A DNA stretch of 64,000 bases from Chamaea fasciata (GCA_029207755.1 JARCOQ010000005.1:49999563-50063562); one strand, 5' to 3'; positions 1-11,403 are shown, counted from the first letter of the stretch. Numbers and translations are program-made. The notes: generated from the letters alone by a model not told the origin.

Positions 1-3000
1 AAATTCCTCTTAGTGGGCAATGAAGGAAATCAGTCCTATTTCATATCTGCCAATCATAGAATCACCTCTTTCTTCTAGAGAAAGAAAACCAAACCAAAAC
101 CAAACCGAACCAAAAAACCCCAACAAAACAACAACAACAAACCACAGAAGAAAGCAGACAAAAAAACCAAACCAACAGGTTTCTGAAACTTGCTTTGAAA
201 GAGAAAAGCTGGATTCCAAGACTAACTGTGAAGCATCCTCCTTTGACTAGAAATGGGATTTCCCACCCCAGGACACAGCAGTGCCCAGGGTAGCCCCCGA
301 ACCCTGCAGAGCCCAGCTCTGCTGAGGTGGGGAGCAGCTTTGGTCTCTTCTTCCAGGCAGCCTGGAGCAAGCACAAACAGCAGCAGACAAAGCTCACCCA
401 AGCCCCTGGCTTCATGACCTCCTAGGCAGAGCAACAGCAGTCATGAATATTTAATCCAAATATACTCTGTTGATTTATCAACGAGTCTTTTTGGCATGAC
501 TTGAAACCTACACAATTAAATATAGTAGAGAGGATGTAGAAAGGAGTGAAATTTCAGGTCCACAATACCTTCCTTCGGTTTTGCTAGGGCTACGCAAGAA
601 AACAGCCACAGGAAGATAGAAGATGATCTATTAAATCAAGACCAACTTTTTTGGTGAACATCTTGTACACAAGAAGAGAGTTTTAACGGGGATGCCTGCT
701 CCTTGCAAAGCACCTACATTTTATTTTAGACAAGAAGGAATACGGAGGAGATACAGTCACATTCTACTTTTACTGCAGCTGAATGAGCAGCGGTCTCAGT
801 GTTCACTGAAGAATGAGAATTGGCATTGGTTTGAAACACTCAATGAAGATGTCAATGGCATTTGCTTTTCTAAAGAACTTCTTCTGCCTGTGTAAGATTT
901 TTCTTTAAAGTGCATTTTAGGAAAAAGAAGAGTAATAATAATAATTAAAAAAAAACAAAAATCAGTAAGACCCCAAAATCCACGAGAAGTATTTTTGGAG
1001 CTGCCATCAACAATCCATAGCCTTAAGTCCAGCCACAGAACAGAAGCAGCTCCAGTGACTCAGCCACGTCACGTGAGTTCCAGTAGCCTCGAATGCACTG
1101 AAGGCATTGTGTCTTGCTTCATTGGGTACTATGTTGCACTGTACGGAAGTCTATCAAAGCCAGCTGAATGAAATGAACAATTATTTCTATTTCAAGAAGG
1201 AAAAGCACTTGACCAGGAAATACAGAAGAAGAGTGGACAGAGATTGGCAAATAAGGCAAGACTGCAGCACCCCTTGCTAAAACACCAAATGAACACCTGC
1301 AAAACACAGAAAAAAGTCTGCCTTCTTCTTTTATCGTCGCTAAAGTGGACAGTCTACCTGCTTCCTGGGTCCAAACATAGTTCAAACTGCAAATTGTTCG
1401 TTTGTTTCAACTGCACGGTGAAGAATCCTCAGCAAACCATGCCCTGCTCCATTTATGATCAACGTATTCTTGTTCGGCTTCTTGGGAAAGTTTCCAAGGA
1501 GATTTTCATCATATTGGTCGTGATGAAATACTAAAGAAACCACCCAGGAATCGCATTTTCTAACGACAGAACTGCTCCTGACATCTGTAGCAAAATTTCA
1601 TTTGCTTTTCTTTGTCCTCTAACGCACCCATTAATATTGGTCACTTAACAACACTGAGCTCTCTTCACTTGCACTTGCACTTTCGGTTTCTTTTTTTTCC
1701 AGCTTGATGCTGCCTCAGAAACGATGTCTGCAGGAGCTGCACGTTAGACAGGCACGTCAGCTCTTCAGAAAGTGGAGGCTGTAAGGATTAAAAGGGACTC
1801 TCTCAAGTGGAAGGCAGGATTCTGGCTTGCAGGGCTGCTGTCCATGCTCAGAAGGACAGCAGCAAGGTAACACTCAGCTGTTCTTAAGGTAAAATTCAAG
1901 CTTCCTGCCTTAGAAAGAAGGCTAAGTTTTTACCTCAGCTCTACCCTCTCCAAGTTCTAGGCAAAAAAAAAAAAAATAAAAAAAATAAAAAAAAAAAAAA
2001 AAAAAAGTGGTGTCTTCACGCCCTCAAGCTTTTCTCCATCCTTTTTTTTTGACCCTAATTGCTCCTCCACTCGCCGTGATGCTTTTGGTTGCATGAGATA
2101 GGGGCTGCCTGGGTCACAGGAGCAGCCCAGGGAAGCAGGAGGCACGGAAGGAAAAGCGGAGGGCAACAGGCAGAAGCCATTTCCAAAGCGCTTTCCGTGT
2201 TGAATGCTGCCAAGACAAAGCACACCCTGTGCTTTCTGGATGGAGCTCGAGCACCTCAGCAATGAGCCGAATGTTTAGGCTGCAGACACCGGGGCTTGCT
2301 ATCCCTGCTTCTCCTTTGCCTCGGTGTATTTTACACAAGCAGGCAATGAACGCAACCAGGTGCCTACAACCAGAAGCAGGCACGGCAACAGTTCAGCCAC
2401 ATCCAATTTAACCTCAGCGGAGAAGGAGAAGCGCTAAAGCAGCAGCGAGTACCGCAAAACCACCGCATCAGGGGGAACGCCAAACATGTCTTTGGTGATT
2501 TCTACTGCTGGGACACGGTCACACTTGTCTGTGCGGTGCAACCACCAAGGGTTTCTATCCTCCTCTCCCGAAAAAACGAGTGCTACGCTTTGGTTTTGCC
2601 CGGCACTGAGAGGCTGCGCTGGTAGCTTGCCGAGCTTCCCTAGCTCGCCGCAGTTCACGCGCCTTACGTAGATGACGCAGCAGAGGCTATTCAGGAAAGT
2701 TAGCGTAGGTTACGCAATCGACGTAAATCGCCTCGGCTGCCCAAGTTCCCTGGCGGATCGGGATTGCTGGTGCCCAGGGCAACTGTTTTTTTTCCTAAGG
2801 TTCAAAGCAAGAAGCTAGAGGAGGAAGTTCTGCTAAAAAATCCAAACATCAGCGGAGCTGGCAGACTTAGACCAAAAGCAGAAAAAGCTGAAAAGATGCT
2901 CGGTGTTCCAAGCTGCACACTTCGATTTTCAAGCAGAGAAAGAAGGACAAAAAAGAAAAAAAATATTCTTAGCACCCTGATGAAACATTCACTACCAACT

Positions 3001-3145
3001 ACAGATACTGGGAGGCTGAAAGTCAGAAGATGGCTTTAACATCCCTTTTCTTCACGGGCTTAACGGTCATTTTCTTGGACAACACCTCATCTAAGCTTTA
3101 AGGCCTTAGCAGAAGTTTTACCATCTTTCCCATTCACTTTCTATA
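1..3145 (+). repeat. Array unit 1 (3145 bp, most divergent unit)
   Basis: This is the longest unit because its poly(A) tract is 44 nt (1963-2006), with T interruptions at 1977 and 1986 seen in no other copy. Private changes are T at 889 (CCTGTG; others CCCGTG) and G at 2199 (CGTGTT; others CGTCTT). It shares C at 1599 only with unit 14, and an A in place of C at 955 only with partial unit 21. Haplotype at 36/125/1233/1432/1603/1650/2388/2420 is CAGGTACT. Confidence 0.98.
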
Positions 3146-5105
3146 AAATTCCTCTTAGTGGGCAATGAAGGAAATCAGTCCTATTTCATATCTGCCAATC
3201 ATAGAATCACCTCTTTCTTCTAGAGAAAGAAAACCAAACCAAAACCAAACCGAACCAAAAAACCCCAACAAAACAACAACAACAAACCACAGAAGAAAGC
3301 AGACAAAAAAACCAAACCAACAGGTTTCTGAAACTTGCTTTGAAAGAGAAAAGCTGGATTCCAAGACTAACTGTGAAGCATCCTCCTTTGACTAGAAATG
3401 GGATTTCCCACCCCAGGACACAGCAGTGCCCAGGGTAGCCCCCGAACCCTGCAGAGCCCAGCTCTGCTGAGGTGGGGAGCAGCTTTGGTCTCTTCTTCCA
3501 GGCAGCCTGGAGCAAGCACAAACAGCAGCAGACAAAGCTCACCCAAGCCCCTGGCTTCATGACCTCCTAGGCAGAGCAACAGCAGTCATGAATATTTAAT
3601 CCAAATATACTCTGTTGATTTATCAACGAGTCTTTTTGGCATGACTTGAAACCTACACAATTAAATATAGTAGAGAGGATGTAGAAAGGAGTGAAATTTC
3701 AGGTCCACAATACCTTCCTTCGGTTTTGCTAGGGCTACGCAAGAAAACAGCCACAGGAAGATAGAAGATGATCTATTAAATCAAGACCAACTTTTTTGGT
3801 GAACATCTTGTACACAAGAAGAGAGTTTTAACGGGGATGCCTGCTCCTTGCAAAGCACCTACATTTTATTTTAGACAAGAAGGAATACGGAGGAGATACA
3901 GTCACATTCTACTTTTACTGCAGCTGAATGAGCAGCGGTCTCAGTGTTCACTGAAGAATGAGAATTGGCATTGGTTTGAAACACTCAATGAAGATGTCAA
4001 TGGCATTTGCTTTTCTAAAGAACTTCTTCTGCCCGTGTAAGATTTTTCTTTAAAGTGCATTTTAGGAAAAAGAAGAGTAATAATAATAATTAAAAAAAAC
4101 CAAAAATCAGTAAGACCCCAAAATCCACGAGAAGTATTTTTGGAGCTGCCATCAACAATCCATAGCCTTAAGTCCAGCCACAGAACAGAAGCAGCTCCAG
4201 TGACTCAGCCACGTCACGTGAGTTCCAGTAGCCTCGAATGCACTGAAGGCATTGTGTCTTGCTTCATTGGGTACTATGTTGCACTGTACGGAAGTCTATC
4301 AAAGCCAGCTGAATGAAATGAACAATTATTTCTATTTCAAGAAGGAAAAGCACTTGACCAGGAAATACAGAAGAAGACTGGACAGAGATTGGCAAATAAG
4401 GCAAGACTGCAGCACCCCTTGCTAAAACACCAAATGAACACCTGCAAAACACAGAAAAAAGTCTGCCTTCTTCTTTTATCGTCGCTAAAGTGGACAGTCT
4501 ACCTGCTTCCTGGGTCCAAACATAGTTCAAACTGCAAATTGTTCGTTTGTTTCAACTGCACGGTGAAGAATCCTCAGCAAACCATGCCCTGCTCCATTTA
4601 TGATCAACGTATTCTTGTTCGGCTTCTTGGGAAAGTTTCCAAGGAGATTTTCATCATATTGGTCGTGATGAAATACTAAAGAAACCACCCAGGAATCGCA
4701 TTTTCTAACGACAGAACTGCTCCTGACATCTGTAGCAAAATTTAATTCGCTTTTCTTTGTCCTCTAACGCACCCATTAATATTGGTCACTTAACAACACT
4801 GAGCTCTCTTCACTTGCACTTGCACTTTCGGTTTCTTTTTTTTCCAGCTTGATGCTGCCTCAGAAACGATGTCTGCAGGAGCTGCACGTTAGACAGGCAC
4901 GTCAGCTCTTCAGAAAGTGGAGGCTGTAAGGATTAAAAGGGACTCTCTCAAGTGGAAGGCAGGATTCTGGCTTGCAGGGCTGCTGTCCATGCTCAGAAGG
5001 ACAGCAGCAAGGTAACACTCAGCTGTTCTTAAGGTAAAATTCAAGCTTCCTGCCTTAGAAAGAAGGCTAAGTTTTTACCTCAGCTCTACCCTCTCCAAGT
5101 TCTAG

Positions 5106-5143
<38 letters not shown>

Positions 5144-6280
5144 GGTGTCTTCACGCCCTCAAGCTTTTCTCCATCCTTTTTTTTTGACCCTAATTGCTCC
5201 TCCACTCGCCGTGATGCTTTTGGTTGCATGAGATAGGGGCTGCCTGGGTCACAGGAGCAGCCCAGGGAAGCAGGAGGCACGGAAGGAAAAGCGGAGGGCA
5301 ACAGGCAGAAGCCATTTCCAAAGCGCTTTCCGTCTTGAATGCTGCCAAGACAAAGCACACCCTGTGCTTTCTGGATGGAGCTCGAGCACCTCAGCAATGA
5401 GCCGAATGTTTAGGCTGCAGACACCGGGGCTTGCTATCCCTGCTTCTCCTTTGCCTCGGTGTATTTTACACAAGCAGGCAATGAACGCAACCAGGTGCCT
5501 ACAACCAGAAGCAGGCACGGCAACAGTTCAGCCACATCCAATTTAACCTCAGCGGAGAAGGAGAAGCGCCAAAGCAGCAGCGAGTACCGCAAAACCACCG
5601 CATCAGGGGGAACGCCAAACATGTCTTTGGTGATTTCTACTGCTGGGACACGGTCACACTTGTCTGTGCGGTGCAACCACCAAGGGTTTCTATCCTCCTC
5701 TCCCGAAAAAACGAGTGCTACGCTTTGGTTTTGCCCGGCACTGAGAGGCTGCGCTGGTAGCTTGCCGAGCTTCCCTAGCTCGCCGCAGTTCACGCGCCTT
5801 ACGTAGATGACGCAGCAGAGGCTATTCAGGAAAGTTAGCGTAGGTTACGCAATCGACGTAAATCGCCTCGGCTGCCCAAGTTCCCTGGCGGATCGGGATT
5901 GCTGGTGCCCAGGGCAACTGTTTTTTTTCCTAAGGTTCAAAGCAAGAAGCTAGAGGAGGAAGTTCTGCTAAAAAATCCAAACATCAGCGGAGCTGGCAGA
6001 CTTAGACCAAAAGCAGAAAAAGCTGAAAAGATGCTCGGTGTTCCAAGCTGCACACTTCGATTTTCAAGCAGAGAAAGAAGGACAAAAAAGAAAAAAAATA
6101 TTCTTAGCACCCTGATGAAACATTCACTACCAACTACAGATACTGGGAGGCTGAAAGTCAGAAGATGGCTTTAACATCCCTTTTCTTCACGGGCTTAACG
6201 GTCATTTTCTTGGACAACACCTCATCTAAGCTTTAAGGCCTTAGCAGAAGTTTTACCATCTTTCCCATTCACTTTCTATA
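3146..6280 (+). repeat. Array unit 2 (3135 bp)
   Basis: Poly(A) is 34 nt (5108-5141). Haplotype is CACGCACC. C at unit position 2420 (GCGCCAAAG) is shared only with unit 7. This changes a TAA trinucleotide and lengthens two overlapping spurious frames. Confidence 0.98.
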
Positions 6281-8240
6281 AAATTCCTCTTAGTGGGCAA
6301 TGAAGGAAATCAGTCCTATTTCATATCTGCCAATCATAGAATCACCTCTTTCTTCTAGAGAAAGAAAACCAAACCAAAACCAAACCGAACCAAAAAACCC
6401 CAACAAAACAACAACAACAAACCACAGAAGAAAGCAGACAAAAAAACCAAACCAACAGGTTTCTGAAACTTGCTTTGAAAGAGAAAAGCTGGATTCCAAG
6501 ACTAACTGTGAAGCATCCTCCTTTGACTAGAAATGGGATTTCCCACCCCAGGACACAGCAGTGCCCAGGGTAGCCCCCGAACCCTGCAGAGCCCAGCTCT
6601 GCTGAGGTGGGGAGCAGCTTTGGTCTCTTCTTCCAGGCAGCCTGGAGCAAGCACAAACAGCAGCAGACAAAGCTCACCCAAGCCCCTGGCTTCATGACCT
6701 CCTAGGCAGAGCAACAGCAGTCATGAATATTTAATCCAAATATACTCTGTTGATTTATCAACGAGTCTTTTTGGCATGACTTGAAACCTACACAATTAAA
6801 TATAGTAGAGAGGATGTAGAAAGGAGTGAAATTTCAGGTCCACAATACCTTCCTTCGGTTTTGCTAGGGCTACGCAAGAAAACAGCCACAGGAAGATAGA
6901 AGATGATCTATTAAATCAAGACCAACTTTTTTGGTGAACATCTTGTACACAAGAAGAGAGTTTTAACGGGGATGCCTGCTCCTTGCAAAGCACCTACATT
7001 TTATTTTAGACAAGAAGGAATACGGAGGAGATACAGTCACATTCTACTTTTACTGCAGCTGAATGAGCAGCGGTCTCAGTGTTCACTGAAGAATGAGAAT
7101 TGGCATTGGTTTGAAACACTCAATGAAGATGTCAATGGCATTTGCTTTTCTAAAGAACTTCTTCTGCCCGTGTAAGATTTTTCTTTAAAGTGCATTTTAG
7201 GAAAAAGAAGAGTAATAATAATAATTAAAAAAAACCAAAAATCAGTAAGACCCCAAAATCCACGAGAAGTATTTTTGGAGCTGCCATCAACAATCCATAG
7301 CCTTAAGTCCAGCCACAGAACAGAAGCAGCTCCAGTGACTCAGCCACGTCACGTGAGTTCCAGTAGCCTCGAATGCACTGAAGGCATTGTGTCTTGCTTC
7401 ATTGGGTACTATGTTGCACTGTACGGAAGTCTATCAAAGCCAGCTGAATGAAATGAACAATTATTTCTATTTCAAGAAGGAAAAGCACTTGACCAGGAAA
7501 TACAGAAGAAGAGTGGACAGAGATTGGCAAATAAGGCAAGACTGCAGCACCCCTTGCTAAAACACCAAATGAACACCTGCAAAACACAGAAAAAAGTCTG
7601 CCTTCTTCTTTTATCGTCGCTAAAGTGGACAGTCTACCTGCTTCCTGGGTCCAAACATAGTTCAAACTGCAAATTGTTCGTTTGTTTCAACTGCACGGTG
7701 AAGAATCCTCACCAAACCATGCCCTGCTCCATTTATGATCAACGTATTCTTGTTCGGCTTCTTGGGAAAGTTTCCAAGGAGATTTTCATCATATTGGTCG
7801 TGATGAAATACTAAAGAAACCACCCAGGAATCGCATTTTCTAACGACAGAACTGCTCCTGACATCTGTAGCAAAATTTAATTCGCTTTTCTTTGTCCTCT
7901 AACGCACCCATTAATATTGGTCACTTAACAACACTGAGCTCTCTTCACTTGCACTTGCACTTTCGGTTTCTTTTTTTTCCAGCTTGATGCTGCCTCAGAA
8001 ACGATGTCTGCAGGAGCTGCACGTTAGACAGGCACGTCAGCTCTTCAGAAAGTGGAGGCTGTAAGGATTAAAAGGGACTCTCTCAAGTGGAAGGCAGGAT
8101 TCTGGCTTGCAGGGCTGCTGTCCATGCTCAGAAGGACAGCAGCAAGGTAACACTCAGCTGTTCTTAAGGTAAAATTCAAGCTTCCTGCCTTAGAAAGAAG
8201 GCTAAGTTTTTACCTCAGCTCTACCCTCTCCAAGTTCTAG

Positions 8241-8273
<33 letters not shown>

Positions 8274-9410
8274 GGTGTCTTCACGCCCTCAAGCTTTTCT
8301 CCATCCTTTTTTTTTGACCCTAATTGCTCCTCCACTCGCCGTGATGCTTTTGGTTGCATGAGATAGGGGCTGCCTGGGTCACAGGAGCAGCCCAGGGAAG
8401 CAGGAGGCACGGAAGGAAAAGCGGAGGGCAACAGGCAGAAGCCATTTCCAAAGCGCTTTCCGTCTTGAATGCTGCCAAGACAAAGCACACCCTGTGCTTT
8501 CTGGATGGAGCTCGAGCACCTCAGCAATGAGCCGAATGTTTAGGCTGCAGACACCGGGGCTTGCTATCCCTGCTTCTCCTTTGCCTCGGTGTATTTTACA
8601 CAAGCAGGCAATGAACGCAACCAGGTGCCTACAACCAGAAGCAGGCACGGCAACAGTTCAGCCACATCCAATTTAACCTCAGCGGAGAAGGAGAAGCGCT
8701 AAAGCAGCAGCGAGTACCGCAAAACCACCGCATCAGGGGGAACGCCAAACATGTCTTTGGTGATTTCTACTGCTGGGACACGGTCACACTTGTCTGTGCG
8801 GTGCAACCACCAAGGGTTTCTATCCTCCTCTCCCGAAAAAACGAGTGCTACGCTTTGGTTTTGCCCGGCACTGAGAGGCTGCGCTGGTAGCTTGCCGAGC
8901 TTCCCTAGCTCGCCGCAGTTCACGCGCCTTACGTAGATGACGCAGCAGAGGCTATTCAGGAAAGTTAGCGTAGGTTACGCAATCGACGTAAATCGCCTCG
9001 GCTGCCCAAGTTCCCTGGCGGATCGGGATTGCTGGTGCCCAGGGCAACTGTTTTTTTTCCTAAGGTTCAAAGCAAGAAGCTAGAGGAGGAAGTTCTGCTA
9101 AAAAATCCAAACATCAGCGGAGCTGGCAGACTTAGACCAAAAGCAGAAAAAGCTGAAAAGATGCTCGGTGTTCCAAGCTGCACACTTCGATTTTCAAGCA
9201 GAGAAAGAAGGACAAAAAAGAAAAAAAATATTCTTAGCACCCTGATGAAACATTCACTACCAACTACAGATACTGGGAGGCTGAAAGTCAGAAGATGGCT
9301 TTAACATCCCTTTTCTTCACGGGCTTAACGGTCATTTTCTTGGACAACACCTCATCTAAGCTTTAAGGCCTTAGCAGAAGTTTTACCATCTTTCCCATTC
9401 ACTTTCTATA
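6281..9410 (+). repeat. Array unit 3 (3130 bp)
   Basis: Poly(A) is 29 nt (8243-8271). Haplotype is CAGCCACT, identical to unit 8 at all scored sites. The pair 1432 C and 1603 C is also found in units 13 and 20. Confidence 0.98.
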
Positions 9411-9461
9411 AAATTCCTCTTAGTGGGCAATGAAGGAAATCAGTCCTATTTCATATCTGCC

Positions 9462-9475
9462 AATCATAGAATCAC
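9462..9475 (-). mobile_element. CR1 retroposon tail-like fragment (avian type), one per unit
   Basis: The segment AATCATAGAATCAC resembles the ATTCTATG octamer repeat that ends avian CR1 LINEs, here in reverse orientation. Only about 14 bp is recognisable and no CR1 body follows; an A/C-rich tract begins 13 bp downstream. It could be chance similarity. Its main use is as a weak clue that the host is a bird. Confidence 0.3.
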
Positions 9476-9488
9476 CTCTTTCTTCTAG

Positions 9489-9587
9489 AGAAAGAAAACC
9501 AAACCAAAACCAAACCGAACCAAAAAACCCCAACGAAACAACAACAACAAACCACAGAAGAAAGCAGACAAAAAAACCAAACCAACA
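9489..9587 (+). repeat. A/C-rich low-complexity tract (AAACC and AAC runs)
   Basis: About 100 bp made almost only of A and C, with irregular AAACC, AAAACC and AAC steps. Such tracts are common in bird genomes. The position-125 polymorphism (CAACAAAAC versus CAACGAAAC) lies inside it. All reading frames through it give strongly biased peptides (Lys/Asn/Gln/Thr forward, Phe/Val/Trp/Cys reverse), so open frames here are not evidence of coding. Confidence 0.85.
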
Positions 9588-10464
9588 GGTTTCTGAAACT
9601 TGCTTTGAAAGAGAAAAGCTGGATTCCAAGACTAACTGTGAAGCATCCTCCTTTGACTAGAAATGGGATTTCCCACCCCAGGACACAGCAGTGCCCAGGG
9701 TAGCCCCCGAACCCTGCAGAGCCCAGCTCTGCTGAGGTGGGGAGCAGCTTTGGTCTCTTCTTCCAGGCAGCCTGGAGCAAGCACAAACAGCAGCAGACAA
9801 AGCTCACCCAAGCCCCTGGCTTCATGACCTCCTAGGCAGAGCAACAGCAGTCATGAATATTTAATCCAAATATACTCTGTTGATTTATCAACGAGTCTTT
9901 TTGGCATGACTTGAAACCTACACAATTAAATATAGTAGAGAGGATGTAGAAAGGAGTGAAATTTCAGGTCCACAATACCTTCCTTCGGTTTTGCTAGGGC
10001 TACGCAAGAAAACAGCCACAGGAAGATAGAAGATGATCTATTAAATCAAGACCAACTTTTTTGGTGAACATCTTGTACACAAGAAGAGAGTTTTAACGGG
10101 GATGCCTGCTCCTTGCAAAGCACCTACATTTTATTTTAGACAAGAAGGAATACGGAGGAGATACAGTCACATTCTACTTTTACTGCAGCTGAATGAGCAG
10201 CGGTCTCAGTGTTCACTGAAGAATGAGAATTGGCATTGGTTTGAAACACTCAATGAAGATGTCAATGGCATTTGCTTTTCTAAAGAACTTCTTCTGCCCG
10301 TGTAAGATTTTTCTTTAAAGTGCATTTTAGGAAAAAGAAGAGTAATAATAATAATTAAAAAAAACCAAAAATCAGTAAGACCCCAAAATCCACGAGAAGT
10401 ATTTTTGGAGCTGCCATCAACAATCCATAGCCTTAAGTCCAGCCACAGAACAGAAGCAGCTCCA
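9588..10464. other. Unit segment with no recognised gene
   Basis: I see no known domain, RNA gene or element in this stretch. It holds a GTTGAT/ATCAAC inverted pair separated by two bases near 9879-9892. It also holds ATTAAA hexamers near 9925 and 10040, and one ATG-started 67-codon frame at 10102-10305. That frame has a G at -3 but resembles nothing I know and has no supporting context. Confidence 0.6.
10343..10355 (+). repeat. Short TAA microsatellite followed by A8
   Basis: Four TAA repeats lead into an ATTAAA and an A-run. Unlike the large poly(A), the tract keeps its length in all copies examined. The run reads A8CC in most units and A9C in units 1 and 21, which is a substitution. Confidence 0.85.
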
Positions 10465-10487
10465 GTGACTCAGCCACGTCACGTGAG
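10465..10487. promoter_or_regulatory. AP-1/ARE-type site next to an M-box (E-box) site
   Basis: TGACTCAGC at 10466-10474 fits the AP-1/NF-E2 and antioxidant-response consensus (TGACnnnGC). TCACGTGA at 10479-10486 is a full palindromic E-box of the type bound by USF, MITF and TFEB. The two lie four bases apart. I found the cluster unchanged in every unit I read, but near-identity of the array makes this uninformative. Binding is not shown. Confidence 0.45.
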
Positions 10488-11090
10488 TTCCAGTAGCCTC
10501 GAATGCACTGAAGGCATTGTGTCTTGCTTCATTGGGTACTATGTTGCACTGTACGGAAGTCTATCAAAGCCAGCTGAATGAAATGAACAATTATTTCTAT
10601 TTCAAGAAGGAAAAGCACTTGACCAGGAAATACAGAAGAAGACTGGACAGAGATTGGCAAATAAGGCAAGACTGCAGCACCCCTTGCTAAAACACCAAAT
10701 GAACACCTGCAAAACACAGAAAAAAGTCTGCCTTCTTCTTTTATCGTCGCTAAAGTGGACAGTCTACCTGCTTCCTGGGTCCAAACATAGTTCAAACTGC
10801 AAATTGTTCGTTTGTTTCAACTGCACGGTGAAGAATCCTCAGCAAACCATGCCCTGCTCCATTTATGATCAACGTATTCTTGTTCGGCTTCTTGGGAAAG
10901 TTTCCAAGGAGATTTTCATCATATTGGTCGTGATGAAATACTAAAGAAACCACCCAGGAATCGCATTTTCTAACGACAGAACTGCTCCTGACATCTGTAG
11001 CAAAATTTAATTTGCTTTTCTTTGTCCTCTAACGCACCCATTAATATTGGTCACTTAACAACACTGAGCTCTCTTCACTTGCACTTGCAC
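10488..11090. other. Unit segment with a 121-codon open frame of doubtful meaning
   Basis: A stop-to-stop frame at 10582-10944 on the plus strand is among the longest in the unit, but its first ATG is at 10699, leaving 81 residues. The product is basic at first, with a Leu/Val-rich C-terminus, and matches no family I know. The 3 bp deletion of units 18 and 19 removes one Lys in this frame and so does not break it, yet slippage in GAA repeats would do the same without selection. Listed as a non-gene. Confidence 0.55.
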
Positions 11091-11112
11091 TTTCGGTTTC
11101 TTTTTTTTCCAG
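11091..11112 (+). promoter_or_regulatory. Candidate 3' splice site (strong polypyrimidine tract plus CAG)
   Basis: The tract TTTCGGTTTC followed by T8 and CCAG has the composition of a strong vertebrate acceptor, with the exon starting at 11113. CTTAAC at 11054-11059 and CTAAC at 11029-11033 are branch-point-like but lie about 54 and 80 nt upstream, farther than usual. The 1650 polymorphism is the base just after CTTAAC. Use as a splice site is inferred. Confidence 0.45.
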
Positions 11113-11276
11113 CTTGATGCTGCCTCAGAAACGATGTCTGCAGGAGCTGCACGTTAGACAGGCACGTCAGCTCTTCAGAAAGTGGAGGCTGTAAGGATTA
11201 AAAGGGACTCTCTCAAGTGGAAGGCAGGATTCTGGCTTGCAGGGCTGCTGTCCATGCTCAGAAGGACAGCAGCAAG
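11113..11276 (+). ncRNA. Candidate noncoding exon, 164 nt, one per unit
   Basis: The segment lies between the acceptor above and a donor-like AAG|GTAACA with GT at 11277-11278. All three forward frames contain stop codons, so if transcribed it would be noncoding. It ends in a perfect hairpin three bases before the donor. A second donor-like AAG|GTAAAA follows about 32 nt downstream. If a transcript reads through the array, each unit could add one such exon. No transcript evidence is available from the sequence alone. Confidence 0.3.
11244..11273 (+). other. Perfect 10 bp stem hairpin with 10 nt loop
   Basis: GCTGCTGTCC and GGACAGCAGC are exact reverse complements around the loop ATGCTCAGAA. 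The stem does not extend beyond 10 bp, so it is too short for a microRNA precursor. It lies at the 3' edge of the candidate exon, three bases before the donor GT, where it could influence splice-site access, or it could extrude as a small cruciform in DNA. Confidence 0.8.
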
Positions 11277-11370
11277 GTAACACTCAGCTGTTCTTAAGGT
11301 AAAATTCAAGCTTCCTGCCTTAGAAAGAAGGCTAAGTTTTTACCTCAGCTCTACCCTCTCCAAGTTCTAG

Positions 11371-11372
<2 letters not shown>

Positions 11373-11401
<29 letters not shown>
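11373..11401 (+). repeat. Length-variable poly(A) tract, 28-44 nt across units
   Basis: Each unit has one long A-run between TTCTAGGC and GTGGTGTC. Lengths for units 1-20 are 44 (with two T interruptions), 34, 29, 29, 29, 29, 36, 29, 30, 29, 30, 28, 32, 28, 29, 29, 29, 31, 31, 31. It may be the remnant tail of an old retroposed RNA or simply a slippage tract; no target-site duplication was found. Read on the minus strand it gives a long T-tract followed by GCCTAG, which resembles a splice acceptor. Confidence 0.95.

Positions 11402-11403
<2 letters not shown>

Noticed and set aside
20..250. 76-codon plus-strand frame just downstream of the TATA box
   Set aside because: The central part is Lys/Asn/Gln/Thr low complexity from the A/C-rich tract. 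No domain, and the position-36 and position-125 SNPs change residues freely.
62..415. 117-codon minus-strand frame with an ATG, present in all units
   Set aside because: The C-terminal half is read through the A/C-rich tract and gives a Phe/Val/Trp/Cys-rich string. It resembles no family and recurs only because the DNA is repeated.
692..895. 67-codon ATG-started frame with a fair start context
   Set aside because: Short, no known similarity, no downstream signal beyond an ATTAAA. Chance frames of this length are expected.
1172..1534. 121-codon plus-strand open frame kept in frame by the GAA deletion in units 18 and 19
   Set aside because: No ATG until codon 40, no recognised domain, and deletion of one GAA repeat by slippage would be in frame anyway.
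1957..2262. Minus-strand frame with a long poly-Phe end
   Set aside because: The poly-Phe is the poly(A) tract read in reverse. Its end differs between units only with A-tract length.
5459..5806. 115-codon plus-strand and 119-codon minus-strand overlapping frames in units 2 and 7 only
   Set aside because: Both arise from a single T to C change removing a stop trinucleotide. No similarity to a known protein.
11244..11273. MicroRNA precursor
   Set aside because: The perfect stem is only 10 bp and does not extend with mismatches, so it is too short for Drosha/Dicer processing.
11373..11401. Recent retrogene or SINE insertion marked by the poly(A)
   Set aside because: No target-site duplication on either side and no upstream RNA-gene-like body recognised; an old insertion cannot be excluded.
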